NCBI GenBank assembly: GCA_013152765.1 | Contig: JAADFT010000176.1 | Span: 1-8,965 of the forward strand | Direction of reading: 5' to 3' | Source of the DNA: Calditrichota bacterium | GTDB lineage: Bacteria; Zhuqueibacterota; Zhuqueibacteria; Oleimicrobiales; Geothermoviventaceae | Length of the DNA: 8,965 nucleotides | Shown: piece by piece, positions 7,109-8,965 of the stretch | Position numbering within the stretch: the stretch's first letter is position 1 | How the letters are laid out: every line of letters begins with the position of its first letter | The notes under the pieces: generated by a model | Database searches by the model: none | What the model saw: the letters and a program-made list of their open reading frames with translations, nothing else | Told to the model about the DNA's origin: nothing | Position numbers and translations under genes: made by a program

Positions 7109-7785
7109 CCAGCGCGAACTGCCTCTGGATCGTCGATGGTCAGTTCGAATTCGTGAGGTGCGTCAGAAAGTCTGTGAGCCGGTGTGTTGGAAATTCGGTG
7201 TGCTCCCGGCGCACCCACGAGCGCATGATTCTGCCCGGTTGGTTCGGAGATGACGTAAGCGTGCAGGTCGCGGTTCCACCAGGCGTACTGCCCGCCGAGT
7301 CCGGCCGGCCACATCGGCTGCAAGACGGGCTGGAAAGCGCAAACGATTGACAAGGGTTGGAGCGCGTCTACGTTCACCAGGATCAAACCACCAGCTTCGT
7401 TCGTTGGGACCACGAACATCAGCCTGGCCGTAAAGAGCGGGTGAACACAAGTGAGCGTTGTTGCTGCGGGCGTAACTTCCACTGTGCGAACGAGCTGTTC
7501 TGCGGGGATTGGAACGGTAGCGTCCGGCAGGAGGAACGAGAACCGAAACGCTCTCACCAGCTTGAGCGGAAACGCCCAGGCTTCGAAGGATCCGTCCTCG
7601 CGCCCGAGAAAGGCAAACTTGCGCCCGATTTTGTCAAAGGGCACGCTGGGTTGAGCGGTTCGTCGCAGCACCAGGCCGCTTTTCTGAAGCTGCGGCAACA
7701 CAAAGCCGGGGGAAACGTCGCCAGCCCCGCACGTGAAAGGGACCAGAATCCACGCCACAACTGCGAACTCGCGCCAAAGCTTCAT
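6946..7785 (-). CDS. N-terminal fragment of the debranching-enzyme-like gene (signal peptide and beta domain)
   Basis: As sequenced this frame encodes 279 residues, but family-like sequence ends at about Gly226 (codon 7110-7108); the last 53 residues are out-of-frame translation. Residues 1-22 (MKLWREFAVVAWILVPFTCG and on) are a signal peptide without a lipobox. Residues about 70-220 form the beta-sandwich-like N-terminal domain, recognisable by FPLKLVRAFRFSF, RTVEVTPAATTL, LQPMWPAGLGGQYAWW and LSDAPHEFELTIDDPEA. Alone it would carry no catalytic part. A sigma70-like promoter lies about 95-125 bp upstream of the ATG. Confidence 0.75.
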   Translation of the reverse strand: MKLWREFAVVAWILVPFTCGAGDVSPGFVLPQLQKSGLVLRRTAQPSVPFDKIGRKFAFLGREDGSFEAWAFPLKLVRAFRFSFLLPDATVPIPAEQLVRTVEVTPAATTLTCVHPLFTARLMFVVPTNEAGGLILVNVDALQPLSIVCAFQPVLQPMWPAGLGGQYAWWNRDLHAYVISEPTGQNHALVGAPGAHRISNTPAHRLSDAPHEFELTIDDPEAVRAGFRSFWQAERGGLKSSKRPTRGWQKIPLAACDGATLSSRLCWTQRSIWRLQTPL

Positions 7786-7878
7786 GGCTTCTCTCCGGGC
7801 TCAAGATTGACGTTCGGGTGAGGTGCCCCCTTCGGTAGAGAAAAACCAAATTGCGATTCCTTGCTCGCCAGACATTCA

Positions 7879-7907
7879 AACCTACGGAAGTTGCCCGAGG
7901 ATGTCAA
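7879..7907 (-). promoter_or_regulatory. Sigma70-like promoter for the debranching-like/GH20 unit
   Basis: On the minus strand a perfect -35 box TTGACA (7907-7902) is followed, after 17 bp, by TAGGTT (7884-7879), a poor -10 box keeping only T-A-T of the consensus. The spacing is ideal. It would give a leader of roughly 85-90 nt before ATG 7785. The good -35 with a weak -10 would fit a promoter that needs an activator, but this is inference. Confidence 0.45.
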
Positions 7908-8142
7908 GCGAGAACGGCCGGGATTCGCTTTTTTGTTTGCGGCTTTGCTCGGTGTGCTCTGAGCCGATTAGCTGCAGTCCGATTCCCAAAGCTCGCCCCC
8001 TGAGTGGCGCCCGTTGGTTTCTGCGATTAAGACGGGATTTCTCCTTGCGCTGCTACCGGAGGAAACCGTACTTTTCGACAGATCCGTTTGATCGTCCCTG
8101 CTTGTCGTTCTACCTGATTGTCCCCTCGTGTGGTCTGTCAGC

Positions 8143-8156
8143 GCAGAATCTTCTGC
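8143..8156. repeat. 14-bp palindrome upstream of the exported protein gene
   Basis: GCAGAA and TTCTGC are exact inverted repeats separated by TC, 36 bp before ATG 8193 and just upstream of its ribosome binding site. Its position would suit a repressor operator or a small leader hairpin. No second copy was noticed in the window. Confidence 0.35.
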
Positions 8157-8192
8157 CACGGGCCCAGTTCCCCCAAGAGTCGGAGGGTCGCC

Positions 8193-8965
8193 ATGAAAAT
8201 CACCCGCCACACTTTCCTGGTTCTTACACTGGGTGTCTTGTTCGGCGGGCATGCGTTTGCTCAATCCGGTCCGACTGAACGGGCTCGGACGAACGCCCGT
8301 ACCGTTGCGCAGATCTTGCAAAAGTGCCGCCGCGCTACAGACACCTGGCTGGCGGTCCGTGATCCCCAAACGAACCTTCTACCCGTACATCTGGCTGGTA
8401 CGCCCTGGGTTTCCAACCCGAAGGTGAATCTGTACCGTGTCCGCGACAGCGCAGCAGACCTGTACCCGTTCCTGTTGCTTTCGGATTGGTTCACCCAGCG
8501 AGACCGCTTTCGCAGTCTGATGTTCGACATTCTGCAGTCGGATGTGCTGCTGACCACGGACTCGCTTGGTTTCCCTCACGACGCTGATCTGCGACCATTT
8601 CGCGTCCGCCCGATGGATCTCGCGTCGAGGATTTTCGGTGCCTCCGAGTACGCGAAAGATGGTCTCACACCTGTTGTAGAGCTTCTTGGGCGCACGCCGT
8701 GGTTCGACCGGATGGTCCAACTCGTGGACGCAATCCTGGAGCACGCGCCGGTGCAAAGTCGGTTCGGGACACTGCCGTCCGGTTTGGCGGAAGTCAACGG
8801 CGAGATGTTGCAAACGCTTGTTCGGCTGTACACGATGACCGGTGAGACTCGCTACCTGAAAGCGGCAGAGCGAATTGGCGATGCCTACGTGTTTGAGGTA
8901 ATGCCGCTCAACAACGGTCTCCCGTCCCACCGCTGGGATTTTCAGGCGCACACCGGTGTAGACTA
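8193..8965 (+). CDS. Exported protein of unrecognised family, probable alpha-helical toroid; 3' end outside window
   Basis: GGAGG (8182-8186) lies 6 nt before ATG 8193, and the frame stays open for 257 complete codons to the window end. Residues 1-23 form a clear signal peptide ending AFA before Gln-Ser. The mature part is helical, with Trp/Tyr/Asp-rich elements: WLAVRDPQTNLLPVHL (about 52-67), RVRDSAADLYPFLLLSDWF (82-100), IFGASEYAKDGLTPVVELLG (147-166), RTPWFDRMVQLVDAILEHAP, EVNGEMLQTLVRLYTMTGET (200-219) and NNGLPSHRWDFQAH. Repeated helix pairs of this type are common in six-hairpin glycosidase-fold proteins, but I cannot name the family or a catalytic residue. Divergent placement beside two glycosidase genes and export suggest a role in glycan handling; that is inference only. 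I see no frame break. Confidence 0.8.
   Translation, partial: MKITRHTFLVLTLGVLFGGHAFAQSGPTERARTNARTVAQILQKCRRATDTWLAVRDPQTNLLPVHLAGTPWVSNPKVNLYRVRDSAADLYPFLLLSDWFTQRDRFRSLMFDILQSDVLLTTDSLGFPHDADLRPFRVRPMDLASRIFGASEYAKDGLTPVVELLGRTPWFDRMVQLVDAILEHAPVQSRFGTLPSGLAEVNGEMLQTLVRLYTMTGETRYLKAAERIGDAYVFEVMPLNNGLPSHRWDFQAHTGVD

Larger units (their letters stand above)
5227..7785 (-). pseudogene. Secreted glycogen-debranching-enzyme-like (alpha/alpha)6-barrel glycosidase, broken by two frameshifts
   Basis: Three consecutive stretches together give one protein of about 850 residues. The start is ATG 7785 with GGAGAG 5 nt upstream, and residues 1-22 form a signal peptide. An N-terminal beta-rich domain leads to a frame break near 7108. 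The central block with GWFFGGDACINSFSL and KDGKIPHEISQ follows in another frame, then a second break near 6685 returns to the first frame with DWFGAYPYAFLHADTTPFY, GIQTDVYLAAVWARA, LTTDWGVRMLS-like and LNYNYGAAWPFLTGW motifs, and a C-terminal beta domain. These motifs match the amylo-alpha-1,6-glucosidase/debranching group. Without correction, translation stops at a TGA (6948-6946) after 279 residues and lacks the whole barrel. Classical debranching enzymes are cytoplasmic, so the signal peptide suggests a different, exported substrate. Neither break sits on an evident slippery site. It is either pseudogene decay or indel errors. Confidence 0.8.
7786..8192. other. Divergent promoter region of 407 bp
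   Basis: This gap separates two divergently transcribed genes for exported proteins. It holds a promoter-like element for the minus strand (7879-7907), a 6-2-6 palindrome (8143-8156) and the ribosome binding sites of both genes (GGAGAG at 7796-7791 on the minus strand; GGAGG at 8182-8186 on the plus strand). A plus-strand open frame through it (7823-8278) lacks a ribosome binding site, has no recognisable content and overlaps the next gene's signal peptide. I see no convincing plus-strand promoter. Confidence 0.7.

Noticed and set aside
6676..7118. Programmed ribosomal frameshifting to explain the two breaks
   Set aside because: Neither junction has a slippery heptamer, a stop-codon pause or an evident stimulatory stem, and two opposite shifts in one gene would be needed.
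7906..7934. Terminator-like AAGCGA...TCGCTT followed by a T run on the plus strand
   Set aside because: The stem is only 6 bp with a 13-base loop, there is no plus-strand gene upstream to terminate, and it overlaps the better-supported -35 box.
7823..8278. A 151-codon plus-strand open frame across the divergent promoter region
   Set aside because: No ribosome binding site, rich in Cys/Pro/Arg without pattern, and its end overlaps the signal peptide of the well-supported gene at 8193 in another frame.

Overview
The window (8,965 bp, GC-rich, strong AGGAGG-type ribosome binding sites, three predicted Sec signal peptides) looks like chromosomal DNA of a free-living, polysaccharide-degrading bacterium. 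Phyla rich in secreted glycosidases, such as Acidobacteriota, Armatimonadota, Planctomycetota or Verrucomicrobiota, would fit, but the sequence does not let me choose between them. I see no rRNA, tRNA, CRISPR array, insertion sequence, integrase or phage gene.

Layout. (1) Bases 1-999, + strand: the C-terminal part of a galactokinase-like GHMP kinase, cut by the window edge. (2) Bases 1123-2210, + strand: a class V PLP-dependent aminotransferase, probably in the same operon, with a single-base frameshift at codon 17/18. (3) Bases 2211-2549: a convergent intergenic region holding a canonical G-quadruplex motif, a small hairpin and a very good rho-independent terminator for the minus strand. (4) Bases 2550-5135, - strand: an intact secreted GH20 beta-N-acetylhexosaminidase-like enzyme with extra C-terminal helical and beta-sandwich domains. 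(5) Bases 5227-7785, - strand, directly upstream of GH20 in the same transcription unit: a secreted glycogen-debranching-enzyme-like (alpha/alpha)6-barrel protein, split by two frameshifts around its most conserved segment. (6) Bases 7786-8192: a divergent control region with a plausible sigma70 promoter for the minus-strand unit and a small palindrome before the plus-strand gene. (7) Bases 8193-8965, + strand: the start of a secreted protein of a family I cannot name, probably also an alpha-helical toroid, running off the window.

Together the genes suggest a glycan-use locus: two or three exported proteins acting on oligosaccharides outside the cytoplasm or in the periplasm, and a nearby sugar kinase. 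This link is inferred from gene order only.

The main caution is that three separate frame breaks lie in two otherwise well-conserved genes, while GH20, the kinase and the last gene read cleanly. Either the sequence has indel errors or these two genes are decaying. The sequence alone does not decide this. I did not find a clearly new multi-gene system. The nearest candidates are the exported debranching-like enzyme paired with GH20, and the divergent uncharacterised exported protein.
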